This document shows, piece by piece, positions 45,544 through 56,226 of a stretch of 64,000 nt of DNA. Positions within the stretch are counted from its first letter, which is position 1. Each line of letters opens with the position of its first letter. The notes below the pieces were generated by a model, which saw only the letters and a list, made by a program, of their open reading frames with translations, was not told the DNA's origin and searched no databases. The stretch is from WHSW01 sp963759295 (GTDB lineage: Bacteria > Actinomycetota > Thermoleophilia > Solirubrobacterales > 70-9). The stretch is taken from assembly GCA_963759295.1 (NCBI GenBank), contig CAVWYT010000007.1, positions 134,495 through 198,494 on the forward strand, written 5' to 3'. The position numbers were made by a program, and so were the translations under genes.

Positions 45544-45551
45544 CGAGGCCG

Positions 45552-46115
45552 GTGATCGACCCGTACGCGCTCCCCGACGACCTCCCCGCGCCGATCGACG
45601 ACGGCGCCTGCGACCACCTCAGCGGGCGCGAGATGCCGCCCGTCGAGCTGCCGGCGACCGACGGAGCCACGGTCGCGCTTCGGGCGCTCGGCGGACGCAC
45701 GGTCGTTTACGCCTACCCGCGGACCGGGCGGCCCGGGGAGCCCTCGCTGGTCGAGGACTGGGACCGGATTCCCGGTGCGCGAGGCTGCACTCCGGAGACC
45801 TGCGGCTTTCGCGATCACCATCATCAGCTGGCCGAGGCGGGGGCGGGCGTCGTCGGGCTCTCGACCCAGGCGACGGCATACCAGCGCGAGCTCGTCGAAC
45901 GGCTGCGGCTGCCGTTTCCGATCCTGTCCGACGCCCGGCTCGAGCTCGCCGGCTCGCTGGGATTGCCCACCTTCGAGGTCGGCGGCGAGACGTTGATCAA
46001 GCGGCTCACCCTGCTCGTCCGCGAGGGCGTCATCGAGCGTGTCTGGTATCCCGTGTTCCCTGCGGACGGCCACGCGGGCGAGGTGCTCGCGTGGCTGCGC
46101 GCGAACCCCGCCTGA
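45552..46115 (+). CDS. Peroxiredoxin (AhpC/TSA-like)
   Basis: 187 residues. The thioredoxin-fold signature reads IPGARGCTPETCGFRDHHHQL, with the peroxidatic Cys preceded by Gly rather than the Thr-x-x-Cys form and a second Cys four residues later. FPILSDARLELAGSLGLPTFEV follows. It reduces peroxides using thiols. GTG start after TAGGAT; divergent from hrcA with overlapping -10 boxes, linking peroxide and heat-stress genes. Confidence 0.82.
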   Translation: MIDPYALPDDLPAPIDDGACDHLSGREMPPVELPATDGATVALRALGGRTVVYAYPRTGRPGEPSLVEDWDRIPGARGCTPETCGFRDHHHQLAEAGAGVVGLSTQATAYQRELVERLRLPFPILSDARLELAGSLGLPTFEVGGETLIKRLTLLVREGVIERVWYPVFPADGHAGEVLAWLRANPA

Positions 46116-46121
46116 GCGGCA

Positions 46122-46538
46122 TCAGCTCGAGCTCAGCTCGAGCTCCGCCTCGGCGTTGCGGATGATCTGATTGCCGGACTGCTCGGCGACGACGTCGACC
46201 GTCGCCCGGCCGCCGGCGACCTCCCGCACCGTGCCGCTGACCGTGATCCGCTGCTCCGGCACGCCCATGCCGCGGAATTGAACGCTGAGCCGCTTCAGCG
46301 CCCGCGGATCGCCGTCGGCGAGCTGGGCACAGCCTCGCGCGACCAGGGCCATCGAGTAGAGGCCGTGCAGGATGTTGCCCGGCAGCCCGACCGCCTTCGC
46401 GAACTCGGGGTCGATGTGGATCGGGTTGAAGTCCCCCGAGGCCCCCGCGTAGCGGTGCGGCAGGTACTTGTCGGGCGTCACCTCGAGCGCGGGGATCGCG
46501 TCGCCCGGCTTCAGCTGGTCGGCGCCCGCCACGCTCAC
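46122..46538 (-). CDS. MaoC-like (R)-hydratase, HadB type
   Basis: 138 residues with the hotdog hydratase motif RYAGASGDFNPIHIDPEFAK (catalytic Asp and His) and LHGLYSMALVARG. It resembles HadB of mycobacterial FAS-II, the catalytic partner of HadA. The start overlaps the HadA-like stop by 4 bases. Outside mycolate producers such pairs probably hydrate or dehydrate acyl thioesters; the exact pathway is unknown. Confidence 0.8.
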   Translation of the reverse strand: MSVAGADQLKPGDAIPALEVTPDKYLPHRYAGASGDFNPIHIDPEFAKAVGLPGNILHGLYSMALVARGCAQLADGDPRALKRLSVQFRGMGVPEQRITVSGTVREVAGGRATVDVVAEQSGNQIIRNAEAELELSSS

Positions 46539-46975
46539 ACGCCCCTGACGAGGTTGGTCCAGGTCCCGCGCACGACCTCGGCCCCGTCCTGGTTCGTGGA
46601 CACCGACTCGAACACGTAGAAGCCCCTGCCGTCGCGCTCGTGGATATCGGCGACCGTGGCGGTCGTCGTGATCTCGTCGCCGGCGCAGACCGGCTCGCCC
46701 CAGACGAACTCCTGGCCGCCGTGAACCATGGCCGCGAGGTTGATCCCGACCTCCGGGTCGAGGACCCCCGGCCCGACTGCGGGCGCCGAGTAGACGACGC
46801 AGAACGTCGGTGGAGCGACCACATCTCGATACCCGGCCGCGCGGGCAGCCTCGCGATCGTGGTGGACGGGGTCGCCGGCGCCGATCGCGTTCGCGTACTC
46901 GCGGATCTTCTCGCGGCCCACCTGATACGACGCGGGCGGGTAGCGCTTGCCGATCGCCTCCTTGTTGACGGGCAT
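46535..46975 (-). CDS. MaoC-like dehydratase, HadA type
   Basis: 146 residues. HadA-like N-terminal region MPVNKEAIGKRYPPASYQVGREKI, hotdog fold with VAPPTFCVVYSAP and the long helix near MVHGGQEF. It lacks the catalytic Asp/His pair seen in the downstream partner in the same arrangement, as expected for the substrate-binding subunit. ATG follows TAGACT by nine bases. Confidence 0.78.
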   Translation of the reverse strand: MPVNKEAIGKRYPPASYQVGREKIREYANAIGAGDPVHHDREAARAAGYRDVVAPPTFCVVYSAPAVGPGVLDPEVGINLAAMVHGGQEFVWGEPVCAGDEITTTATVADIHERDGRGFYVFESVSTNQDGAEVVRGTWTNLVRGV

Positions 46976-46984
46976 CGCGGCGGC

Positions 46985-46990
46985 AGTCTA
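46985..46990 (-). promoter_or_regulatory. -10 box of the HadA/HadB-like pair
   Basis: TAGACT on the minus strand, nine bases before the ATG. Confidence 0.45.
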
Positions 46991-47088
46991 TTCACAGCCC
47001 GCGAGCAGCCGGTGCGACGGCGACCGAGATCTGCGCCAGCGGGACCGCCGGCTGGGCCCCCGAGCCGTAACGGGCGACCACCCGGCCG

Positions 47089-47482
47089 CTAGCTGCGCGT
47101 GACCGCCCGGCGAGCCGCCTCGCGATCGGCGTAGAGGTGGAAGCGGACCGCCTGGCCATCGCGGACCTCGAGCATGTAGAAGACGGTCATCTCCACCGGG
47201 ACCCCGCTGCCGGCGCCGATCGCCGTCTGATGGATCTCGGCGATCACGTGGTCGTCGTCGGGGGACTCGACGGAGACCAGCGTGTTCCGATTGCGCTCCC
47301 AGGCCTCGCCCCAGGAGGTGATCATCTCGCGGTAGCCCTCGTGGCCGTACCAGGTACCGACGTTCATCAGCCCGCCGCCGACATGGCACTCGAGGTCAGG
47401 CGCGAAGACGCCGACCACCGCGTCCTCATCGCCGCGGTTGAAGGCCTCGACCCCCGCCTGGACGAGCTCGACGTTGCGTTCT

Positions 47483-47490
<8 letters not shown>
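47089..47490 (-). CDS. SnoaL/NTF2-like domain protein
   Basis: 133 residues. VELVQAGVEAFNRGDEDAVVGVFAPDLECH is the typical start of the SnoaL-like NTF2 fold; WYGHEGYREMITSWGEAW and EVRDGQAVRFHLYADREAA complete it. Members are small cyclases, isomerases or binding proteins. It overlaps the lepA stop by 8 bases and probably shares its transcript. Substrate unknown. Confidence 0.8.
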
Positions 47491-49276
<1,786 letters not shown>

Positions 49277-49288
49277 GGTCGACGCACG

Positions 49289-49294
49289 AGGATA
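49289..49294 (-). promoter_or_regulatory. -10 box of lepA
   Basis: TATCCT on the minus strand, 12 bases before ATG 49276. Confidence 0.4.
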
Positions 49295-49358
49295 CGGCCG
49301 CACCGATCCCGCGAGCGATGGCTACTCACCGGGGCGACGGTTCGCGTCGGGGCGGCGC

Positions 49359-51038
49359 CTATCGACGAACCACGAGGCGGCGAAGCTGGGTCACCTCCGG
49401 GAAACCGAGGAAGGTGACCGCGACGGCGTACACGGCGGCGCCGACCGCAAGGCCGCTTCCGAGCGAGACGATCTGGGCGAGCAGGCCGCGGCCGAGCAGA
49501 TCGTCGAGCAGCGACCAGACCCCATAGCTCGCCGCTGCGAGCAGGGCCGAGGCGACGATCACACCGACGCTCGTCCACGCGAGCCGGCCGAGCTCGAGGC
49601 GGCCCAGGGTGCGCCGCAGCACCGCGGCCTGCGCGGCGACGCTGACCGCGGTCGCAATCGCCGTCGCCGCGACGATTCCGCCGACCCCGAAGGGCCCGTA
49701 GAGGGCGAGCGAGAAGACGGCCGTGATCGCGAGGTTGATGCCCGAGATCGCGGTCGGTACCCAGGGCCGCTGGAGGCTGAAGAAGGTCCGGGTGAGGAGC
49801 AGGAACAACCCGTTGAACGGCAGCGAGAAGGCGAACCAGAAGAGCGCGGTCGAGACCAGTTGGGTCGCCTCGGTCCCGAACTCGCCGCGCTCGTAGACGA
49901 GTCGGACCATCGGCTCGGAGAGGACGAGGATCGCCGCCGCGGCCGGAACGAGCAGGAGGACGATCTGGCGCATCCCGTTCGCCATCGTCGCGCGCAGGTC
50001 GTCCAGCTCGCCGCGGGCCGCGAACCGGGCCAGGGTCGGGAAAAGCACCGTCGACACCGCGACCGAGAAGATCCCCTGCGGCAGCATGTAGATCCGAAAC
50101 GCCTTGTCGATCGCGGCCGGCGCCTGATCTGAGACGAGGCTGCCGAACAGCCCGTTGAGGAGCAGGTTGATGTTGATCAGCCCGAGGCTGATCGTCACCG
50201 GGAGCATCAGCAAGAGCACGCGGCGCACGTCGGCGTCGCGGAAGGCGGAGGCGACCCGGGTTTGAAGCGGCGACAGCACCGCGCGCCGGATCCCGAACGG
50301 AGTGTTTCGCAGGTCGTAGGTGAGCATCGCGAGCTGGAGGACGGTGCCCGCGACAACCCCGATCGCGTAGGCGTAGATCTGGTCGTCTTCGGGGAACGCC
50401 GGCGCCAGGCCGACGAGCACGGCGACGATCGCGACGTTCCAGAAAAAGGGCGCGATCGCGAAGACGCTGAACCGGTCGTAGCTGTTCAGGACCCCGACCA
50501 CCATCCCCGAGATCCCGAGCAAGACGAGGATCGGGAACAGCACCCGAGACAGCGACACCGTGAGCTCCGTGGTAGCGGCGTCGAACCCGGGCGCGAAGAT
50601 CGGCACCAGCAGCGGCGCGGCGAGCACGAACAGAGCCGTGATCAGGCCGAGCACGAGGCCGACGAGAAAGATCAGGGTCGAGGCAAGACGGAACGCCTCG
50701 CGGCGGCGGTTGCGCTCGAGCTCCTCGGTGAACACCGGCACGAAGGCGGCCTGGATCGCGGCGTCGGCGAACAGGCTGCGGACCGTGTTCGGGATCAGAA
50801 AGGCGATCGTGAACGCCGACATCTGGGCGCTGGTGCCGAAGTAGCTGGCGGCGAAGATCTCGCGCACCAACCCGGCGACGCGCGAGAAGCCGGTGGCGAT
50901 CGCAAAGAACGCGGTCGAGCGGGCTAGCCGCCCGGAGCGCGGCCGCGGTGCGCGCGCGCCCTCGTTCGGCATCACCTCCGCCTCCGCCAGATCAGCGAGC
51001 TCGGCCGGCGTCGCGCCGCGATCCTCGGGGTCGGTCAT
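49359..51038 (-). CDS. murJ: Lipid II flippase MurJ
   Basis: 559 residues with about fourteen hydrophobic helices. Conserved points: ATGFSRVAGLVREIFAASYFG, TIAFLIPNTVRSLFADAAIQAAFVPVF, LPQGIFSVAVSTVLFPTLARF and the Arg in ALFWFAFSLPFNGLFLLLTRTFFSL. It flips lipid II across the membrane. It is divergent from rpsT with overlapping -10 boxes. Confidence 0.93.
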   Translation of the reverse strand: MTDPEDRGATPAELADLAEAEVMPNEGARAPRPRSGRLARSTAFFAIATGFSRVAGLVREIFAASYFGTSAQMSAFTIAFLIPNTVRSLFADAAIQAAFVPVFTEELERNRRREAFRLASTLIFLVGLVLGLITALFVLAAPLLVPIFAPGFDAATTELTVSLSRVLFPILVLLGISGMVVGVLNSYDRFSVFAIAPFFWNVAIVAVLVGLAPAFPEDDQIYAYAIGVVAGTVLQLAMLTYDLRNTPFGIRRAVLSPLQTRVASAFRDADVRRVLLLMLPVTISLGLININLLLNGLFGSLVSDQAPAAIDKAFRIYMLPQGIFSVAVSTVLFPTLARFAARGELDDLRATMANGMRQIVLLLVPAAAAILVLSEPMVRLVYERGEFGTEATQLVSTALFWFAFSLPFNGLFLLLTRTFFSLQRPWVPTAISGINLAITAVFSLALYGPFGVGGIVAATAIATAVSVAAQAAVLRRTLGRLELGRLAWTSVGVIVASALLAAASYGVWSLLDDLLGRGLLAQIVSLGSGLAVGAAVYAVAVTFLGFPEVTQLRRLVVRR

Positions 51039-51047
51039 CGTCGCCCC

Positions 51048-51055
51048 GCTATAGT
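51048..51055. promoter_or_regulatory. Overlapping divergent -10 boxes (murJ and rpsT)
   Basis: GCTATAGT holds TATAGC on the minus strand (51048-51053, nine bases before murJ) and TATAGT on the plus strand (51050-51055, fourteen bases before rpsT). Confidence 0.5.
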
Positions 51056-51069
51056 CCGCCGTCGCTCAG

Positions 51070-51327
51070 ATGGCAAACATCGCCTCACAGAAGAAGCGCA
51101 ACGCCCGTTCGCTGCGCGAGCACGACGAGAACCGACGCCTGACCAGCGCCGTGCGCACGCATTTCAGGCGCCTCGAGGCCGCGGTGGCCGAGGGCGACGC
51201 CGCGGCGGCACAGGATGAGCACCGGGCGCTCAGCTCGCGGATCGACACCGCGGTCACCAGGGGCGCGCTGCACCGAAACGCCGGCGCGCGCAAGAAGGCC
51301 CGCGCCGCGCGTATCCTCGCCGGCTGA
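51070..51327 (+). CDS. rpsT: 30S ribosomal protein S20
   Basis: 85 residues. MANIASQKKRNARSLREHDENRRL and the C-terminal IDTAVTRGALHRNAGARKKAR are standard S20 sequence. It binds 16S rRNA early in assembly. It lies convergent to holA, the arrangement usual in actinobacteria. Confidence 0.95.
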   Translation: MANIASQKKRNARSLREHDENRRLTSAVRTHFRRLEAAVAEGDAAAAQDEHRALSSRIDTAVTRGALHRNAGARKKARAARILAG

Positions 51328-51335
51328 GCGCCGGC
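51319..51335. terminator. Possible terminator at the rpsT/holA junction
   Basis: GCCGGC, a 5-base loop and GCCGGC form a hairpin overlapping the rpsT stop, between convergent genes only 16 bases apart. Confidence 0.35.
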
Positions 51336-51343
51336 GGGGCGGC

Positions 51344-52354
51344 TCACGCGCCCGCGGCGCGCCGTACCGCGAGCGTCAGCGCCACCCGTTCGGGGTAATC
51401 CGCGCCTCCTCGGGTCCACCATTCGAGGTCGGCGATCGCGCAGGTCGCGGCGCGCAGCTCGGCCGGCGAGCGATCCCCGAGACGGCGAACCAGCATCTTG
51501 GCCGCGTACGGATGCATCGGCAGCGCGGCCTCGACCTGCTTCGGCGTGCGTCCCGATTCGAGCAGCTCGAGTGCCGCGTTCGCCTCACGCAACCGTTTCG
51601 CCGCCTGGTAGATGAGCGGCGTGATCCCCTCTCCCTGATCGGCGAGGCGCTCGGCGGCGGCGACCGCGCGCGCAGGGTCGCGATCGACGATCGCGTCCGA
51701 CAGCGCCCAGGCGACCTCCTCGGAGGTGTCGGCGACCATCGCCGCGAGGTCGTCGACGGTCACGGTCTCGCCGGGACCGGCCCACAGGGCCAGCCGGTCG
51801 AGCTCGGTCGTCAGCCGCCCGGTGTTCTCCCCGAGTCGCTGCGCGAGCAGCCCCGCCGCGTCCGGGTCGAGGTCGAAGCCGCGGCCGCGCGCCTCCTCGC
51901 GGAGCCGGCGCGGCAGGTCGCGCTGCTTCGGGGCGGCGTAGGCGATCACCTGCCCGCCGGCGGCGTTCACCGCCTCGGCGAGCGCCTTCGGCGCCTGCCG
52001 CTTGGGCGGCTGCTCGCGGGCGACGAGCACGACCGTGACCTCCGGGGGCAGCGAGCGCAGCGCCTCGGCAACCGGCGCGGCCTGCTTGGCGGACCAGCGC
52101 TCGACCCCGTCGGCGACCAGGTAGCGGCGAGCAGCGGTCAGCGAGAGAGCCGGGAGCGCCGCGAGCAGAGCCGCCGGGTCCGGCCCGGCGTTCGAGCCCG
52201 GTGCCGAGGCGAAGGACTCCAGCGAACCCTGGCCGCCCTCCGCCTCCGCGCGCGAGCGCAGGCGCGCCAAGGCGGCGTCGATCTTCGCCGCGTCGGTGCC
52301 CGCGATCAGGTACGCGGGCCCGATCTCCGTTCTGTCAGGCGTCGCCCCGGCCAA
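51344..52354 (-). CDS. holA: DNA polymerase III delta subunit
   Basis: 336 residues. The start ATPDRTEIGPAYLIAGTDAAKI matches HolA domain I. The region VTVDDLAAMVADTSEEVAWALSDAIVDRD is the conserved mid-domain helix set. It is the clamp-loader wrench opening the beta clamp. TTG start, ten bases after TAGACT. The comEA-comEC-holA order is conserved in many Gram-positives. Confidence 0.9.
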   Translation of the reverse strand: MAGATPDRTEIGPAYLIAGTDAAKIDAALARLRSRAEAEGGQGSLESFASAPGSNAGPDPAALLAALPALSLTAARRYLVADGVERWSAKQAAPVAEALRSLPPEVTVVLVAREQPPKRQAPKALAEAVNAAGGQVIAYAAPKQRDLPRRLREEARGRGFDLDPDAAGLLAQRLGENTGRLTTELDRLALWAGPGETVTVDDLAAMVADTSEEVAWALSDAIVDRDPARAVAAAERLADQGEGITPLIYQAAKRLREANAALELLESGRTPKQVEAALPMHPYAAKMLVRRLGDRSPAELRAATCAIADLEWWTRGGADYPERVALTLAVRRAAGA

Positions 52355-52364
52355 AGCCGAAGCG

Positions 52365-52370
52365 AGTCTA
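52365..52370 (-). promoter_or_regulatory. -10 box of holA
   Basis: TAGACT on the minus strand, ten bases before the TTG start. Confidence 0.4.
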
Positions 52371-52393
52371 TTCCGCCCTACGGCGCCGCCGGG

Positions 52394-52825
52394 CTAGACG
52401 CTGCCGATCAGGATGCTGAGCGCGCCGAGCACGATCGCCGCCCCGGTGAGCCGGAGGACCAACCTGCCCTGGCGGCCGGTGGAGGCGAAGAACAGCGCCA
52501 CCAGCGCCGCAATCCCGGCGAGCACGCCGCTCGGCCAGCCGAGCACGAGGCTGATCGTCTTCTGGGTCGAGGATCCGTCGAAGCACTCGTTGTCGCTCGG
52601 CAGCTCCGCCTCGCCGCTGAGCACGTCATCGCAGGTCGGCGTGTCGCCGATGTCGCCCATCGCGATCACCATCACCGCGCACGCGAAGGCGAGCGCTAGG
52701 GCGAGGAGCACGGCGAGCGCGCGCCAACCGCCGCTTGGCTTGCTCTCCTGGGCGGTCGGCGGGGGTGGGGGCGGGGGCGGCGACGTATCGCCGGCCGGGG
52801 GCGTGGGGGTACCGCTTGCTTCCAT
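52394..52825 (-). CDS. Uncharacterised membrane protein with Pro-rich N terminus
   Basis: 143 residues. A Pro/Thr-rich cytoplasmic start with consecutive prolines is followed by three hydrophobic helices (LAVLLALALAFACAVMVIAM; SLVLGWPSGVLAGIAALVALFF; LTGAAIVLGALSILIGSV). Between helices one and two an outward loop carries two Cys (DTPTCDDV and DNECFDG), possibly a disulfide. The ATG has AGGAGG upstream. It sits between comEC and holA, with no known link to either. Confidence 0.65.
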   Translation of the reverse strand: MEASGTPTPPAGDTSPPPPPPPPTAQESKPSGGWRALAVLLALALAFACAVMVIAMGDIGDTPTCDDVLSGEAELPSDNECFDGSSTQKTISLVLGWPSGVLAGIAALVALFFASTGRQGRLVLRLTGAAIVLGALSILIGSV

Positions 52826-52888
52826 GATCGTCGTCCTCCTGTGGACCTCGGGGCGAGCAGGGCCCCGAGCCCCGCGACGGCGCGCACC

Positions 52889-55252
52889 CTACAGGACACC
52901 CCAGCGATCCCGGGCAACATCGATCGAGACCTCGCCGTCGGTGTCGGTCCTGAGCACCGGGACCCCGGCCTCGGCGAGCTCCGCCAGGGTCGCGCTAGCC
53001 GGATGGCCGTAGGGGTTGTCGGCGCCGACCGAGATCACCGCGAGCTCCGGCTCGGCCTCGGTGAGCAGGCGCGGCAAGCCGGCGTCCTCGCTGCCGTGAT
53101 GCGCGACCTCCAGCACATCGACGTCGCCGGGGTGGATCGGGGCGAGCTCCGCCTCGGCGTCGCCGGCGATCAGCATCTCGAACCGCCCGGACCGCACGAG
53201 GACTGCGAGCGAGGCAGCGTTCGGCTCCGATCCCGGCGCCGCGCGGAGCAGATCGGCGGGCGGCCAAAGCACGTCGAGGCGCAGCCCGCGCGCCCGCACG
53301 GCCGACCCCTCGGTGACCTGGCCGAGCCGCGCGCCGGCCGCGCGGGCGAGGGCGAGGGTGGCGCGATCCGCCCGCGCGTAGAGCAGCCGGTCGACCTGGG
53401 TCGACTCGAGCACGGCGGCCGCGCCGCCGGTGTGATCGGTGTCGGTGTGGGTGATCGCCAGCGCGCCGAGGCGGTCGACGCCGCGCGCGGCGAGCAAGCC
53501 TGCGACGTCCGCGTCCGGGGGACCGGCGTCGAGCAGGATCGGCTGGCCGCGAGCGGGCTCGATCAGGGTCGCGCTTCCCTGTCCGACGTCGAGCACCGTG
53601 ACCCGCAGCAGGTCGCGCGGTCCCCGTGACTCTCCCGAGCCGATGATCGGCAGCGGCAGGAGCGCGCATGCGGCGATCGTCGCGGCGGCGATCGCGATCC
53701 GACCGCGCCCCGGGGCCCGCGCGCCCCGATCCCGGCCAGACTGCGGCGGGCGGAGTCGCCGTCGCCGACCGGCGAGCCGGAGCGCGAGCGTGGGCGCGGC
53801 GAGCAGCACGAGATAGAGCGCGACGAGGGCCGGTCCGCTGCCCACCTCGACCTCGGCCTGTGCCCAAGACGGCGTGCCGAGCCAGTCCGCGATCTGGGCG
53901 ATGTAGGCCGCGAGCAGGCCGGCCAGCCCGGTGATCGGAGCGACCGGCAGCCCCGGTAGCTGGCCGGCGGCCGCCGCCATCATCCCGAGCCACATCAGCG
54001 GCGCCTCCGCGGGGGCGGCGAGCAGGTTCGCCGGCAGCGCGGTCAGCGAGACGGTCCCGAAATGGAAGGCCATCAGCGGCGCGGTGGCGGCGGTCGCGGC
54101 GATCGTCAGCGCCGCGACCTCCGCGAGCGCCCGGCGCGCGGGGCCGCCGCTCGCGCCGGCGAGCAGGGTGGCGAGCGGCGCGGCGAAGATCGCGATTCCG
54201 ATCACCGCCGCGAAGCTGAGCTGCCAGCCGACGTCGGCGCAGGCGCGCGGGTCGAGCCCGAGCGTCACGGCGGCGGCGAGCAGGATCGCGTACCAGCGAG
54301 AGCGCGGGCGGCCGGCGAGCGCCGCGACGACGCCGGCGGCGCCCATCGCGCCGGCGCGCTGGATCGACGGGCCGGCTCCGGTGACCGGCACGTAGATCGC
54401 GATCAGGACGAGGATCGTCACCAGCCGCGTCCTGATCTCGACGCCGAGCGCGCCCAGCGCCGCCGCCGCGAGCACCGCCAGCAGGACGACGTTTTGGCCC
54501 GAGACGGCGAGTAGGTGCGCGAGCCCGGAGCGCTTGAAGTCGTCCACCGTGGCGGCGTCGATCCGGTCGTCCTGGCCGAGCACGAAACCGCGCAGCAGCG
54601 AGGCCGACGCCTCCGGCGTACCGGTCGAGAGCGCCCGTTCGCCACGGATCCGGATCCCGTCGAGGAGTCCTGCCAACCCGCGGCGGCGGAGGTCGAGCGG
54701 CTCGATCCGCTTCGCGGCCAATACCCTGGCGATCCCGAGCCGCTCCAGGTAGGCGCGCTCGAGCTCTTGCGGCTCGTGCACGGTGCCGCTGGCGCGGATC
54801 GCGCCTCCCACCTCGAGGTCGGGCACCGGCTCCGGTGCCTCGACCAGCAGCCGCCCGCCCCGCGTCTGGATTCGCACGGCGACCGTGCCGTGGTCGCGGC
54901 GCGGAACCGTCGCGACGTAGCCGGCGACGGTCACCCTGGTGCCGGCGGCGGGCCGGGCGGCCCCGGCGTCGATCACGGCGAGCCGGGCCTGGCCGGCGAC
55001 GAGCCCGGCGACAGCCGCGGCGAGCGCCACCGCGACGAGCCACGGGATCGCCGTCGGGCCGCCGCGGCGCGGCGCCGAGCGGGCGAGCGCGGCGACCACG
55101 ACCAGCGCCGCCGCGGTCGCGCCCTCGAGGCGCGGCGGCTCGACCGCCGCCGCCGGCGACAGCGCCAGGCCGAAGGTCAGCCCCGCGAGCGCCGCGAACC
55201 GCCACCCGAGCCCGAGCGCGGGATCGAGCTCGGGCGTCGGTCGCGACCGCAC
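52889..55252 (-). CDS. comEC: ComEC/Rec2 DNA-uptake channel protein
   Basis: 787 residues. An N-terminal DUF4131-like soluble part precedes a membrane competence domain of about ten helices (KRSGLAHLLAVSGQNVVLLA is the family hallmark). A C-terminal metallo-beta-lactamase-type domain follows with VLDVGQGSATLIEP, ITHTDTDHTGGAAAVLE and EVAHHGSEDAGL. It transports single-stranded DNA during transformation. The GTG start lies 4 bases after comEA. No pilus or comF genes are in the window, so competence itself is unproven. Confidence 0.92.
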   Translation of the reverse strand: MRSRPTPELDPALGLGWRFAALAGLTFGLALSPAAAVEPPRLEGATAAALVVVAALARSAPRRGGPTAIPWLVAVALAAAVAGLVAGQARLAVIDAGAARPAAGTRVTVAGYVATVPRRDHGTVAVRIQTRGGRLLVEAPEPVPDLEVGGAIRASGTVHEPQELERAYLERLGIARVLAAKRIEPLDLRRRGLAGLLDGIRIRGERALSTGTPEASASLLRGFVLGQDDRIDAATVDDFKRSGLAHLLAVSGQNVVLLAVLAAAALGALGVEIRTRLVTILVLIAIYVPVTGAGPSIQRAGAMGAAGVVAALAGRPRSRWYAILLAAAVTLGLDPRACADVGWQLSFAAVIGIAIFAAPLATLLAGASGGPARRALAEVAALTIAATAATAPLMAFHFGTVSLTALPANLLAAPAEAPLMWLGMMAAAAGQLPGLPVAPITGLAGLLAAYIAQIADWLGTPSWAQAEVEVGSGPALVALYLVLLAAPTLALRLAGRRRRLRPPQSGRDRGARAPGRGRIAIAAATIAACALLPLPIIGSGESRGPRDLLRVTVLDVGQGSATLIEPARGQPILLDAGPPDADVAGLLAARGVDRLGALAITHTDTDHTGGAAAVLESTQVDRLLYARADRATLALARAAGARLGQVTEGSAVRARGLRLDVLWPPADLLRAAPGSEPNAASLAVLVRSGRFEMLIAGDAEAELAPIHPGDVDVLEVAHHGSEDAGLPRLLTEAEPELAVISVGADNPYGHPASATLAELAEAGVPVLRTDTDGEVSIDVARDRWGVL

Positions 55253-55256
55253 GCGA

Positions 55257-55851
55257 CTACGGTTGAAGGCGGTCGCGCAACGCCTCCATCGTCGCCGGCC
55301 CGATGCCGCTGATCTGATCGAGATCGTCGATCGAAGCGACGCCGCCGTGCTGGTCTCGGAACTCGACGATGTCGCCGGCGGTCACCGGGCCGATCCCCTC
55401 GATCGTGTCGAGGTCCTCGACGGTCGCCGTGCCGAGACTGATCGGCCCGTCCTCGACGCCGGTCGCTGACGTCGTCGCGCCTTCGATCCCGACCCGGCCA
55501 TCGACTCTCGCCGGCACGACTACCTGCTGGCCGTCCGCGAGCTTTGCCGCGAGGTTGATCGCGTCCTCGGCCGCGCCGCCGGTCGGGCCCCCGGCCCGCT
55601 CGAGCGCGTCGGTCACCCGCGAGCCCGAGGGGAGCCGGTAGACACCCGGCTCGCGAACCTCGCCGGCGACATGGACGACGACTCCCGCCGCCGGCGTCGA
55701 TTTCCAGGGGCGGACCGCCGGCGGCGCTCGCGACTTCCCCGAAGCCGTCGTCTCCCGAGTCGCCGGACTTCAGCCATCGGGCGCCGAGGAGAAGCGCCGC
55801 GACGGCGATCGCGCCGTAGACGATCAGCTGCGGGCGGCTGAGCTCGGTCAC
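55257..55851 (-). CDS. comEA: Competence protein ComEA, frameshifted
   Basis: About 197 residues. An N-terminal membrane helix (LIVYGAIAVAALLLGARWL), a SLBB domain (VVVHVAGEVREPGVYRLPSGSR in a shifted frame) and a C-terminal double helix-hairpin-helix (VEDLDTIEGIGPVTAGDIVEF; IDDLDQISGIGPATMEALRD). A surplus G in a GGG run near 55690 moves the frame; removal joins the membrane and SLBB parts. It captures double-stranded DNA and passes it to ComEC, whose gene follows. Confidence 0.88.
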
Positions 55852-55907
55852 GCGCGGATCGTCGACGAGACAGGCGCGCGAGTGGCGCGCGCAAGCTCAC
55901 GCTTGCC

Positions 55908-56174
55908 CTACCCGACGAGAAAGCCTTGCAGGCCCTGCGGCCGCTCCTCCATGACATCGATCCGGACGACCTCCGCCCGACTCGGTCCCCGGGCGCAGAA
56001 GTCGACCAGCGCCTCGACCGCCTCCTGCGGGCCCTCGAACACAGCCTCGACGGCGCCGTCGGGGCGGTTGGACGCCCAGCCCGCGACCCCGCGCGACTCC
56101 GCGCGGCGGCGCGTCGTGTCGCGAAAGAAGACGCCCTGGACGTGGCCGTGAACGATCACTCGGCGGCGGATCAC
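55908..56174 (-). CDS. acyP: Acylphosphatase
   Basis: 88 residues. Catalytic Arg in VQGVFFRDTTRRRAE and Asn in VAGWASNRPDGAVEAVFEG, with the family length and fold order. It hydrolyses carboxyl-phosphate bonds. GTG start. It is separate from neighbours by about 50 bases on each side. Confidence 0.93.
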   Translation of the reverse strand: MIRRRVIVHGHVQGVFFRDTTRRRAESRGVAGWASNRPDGAVEAVFEGPQEAVEALVDFCARGPSRAEVVRIDVMEERPQGLQGFLVG

Positions 56175-56226
56175 GCTGAGGGGGCGAGTGCCGACGCGAA
56201 GCGGAGCATCTCGCCGAACCGGGTCT

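Noticed and set aside
45528..45551. CIRCE element before hrcA
   Set aside because: The 24-base gap has no TTAGCACTC/GAGTGCTAA pair; HrcA autoregulation cannot be claimed.
43452..46115. 887-codon plus-strand open frame spanning dnaJ and hrcA antisense
   Set aside because: Only its last 187 codons, the peroxiredoxin from GTG 45552, show real motifs; the rest is antisense to dnaJ and hrcA.
46124..46144. Twin palindromes AGCTCGAGCT between the peroxiredoxin and hadB-like genes
   Set aside because: They fall within the last codons (Glu-Leu-Ser-Ser) of the HadB-like gene and are explained by codon use; a terminator role is not excluded but unsupported.
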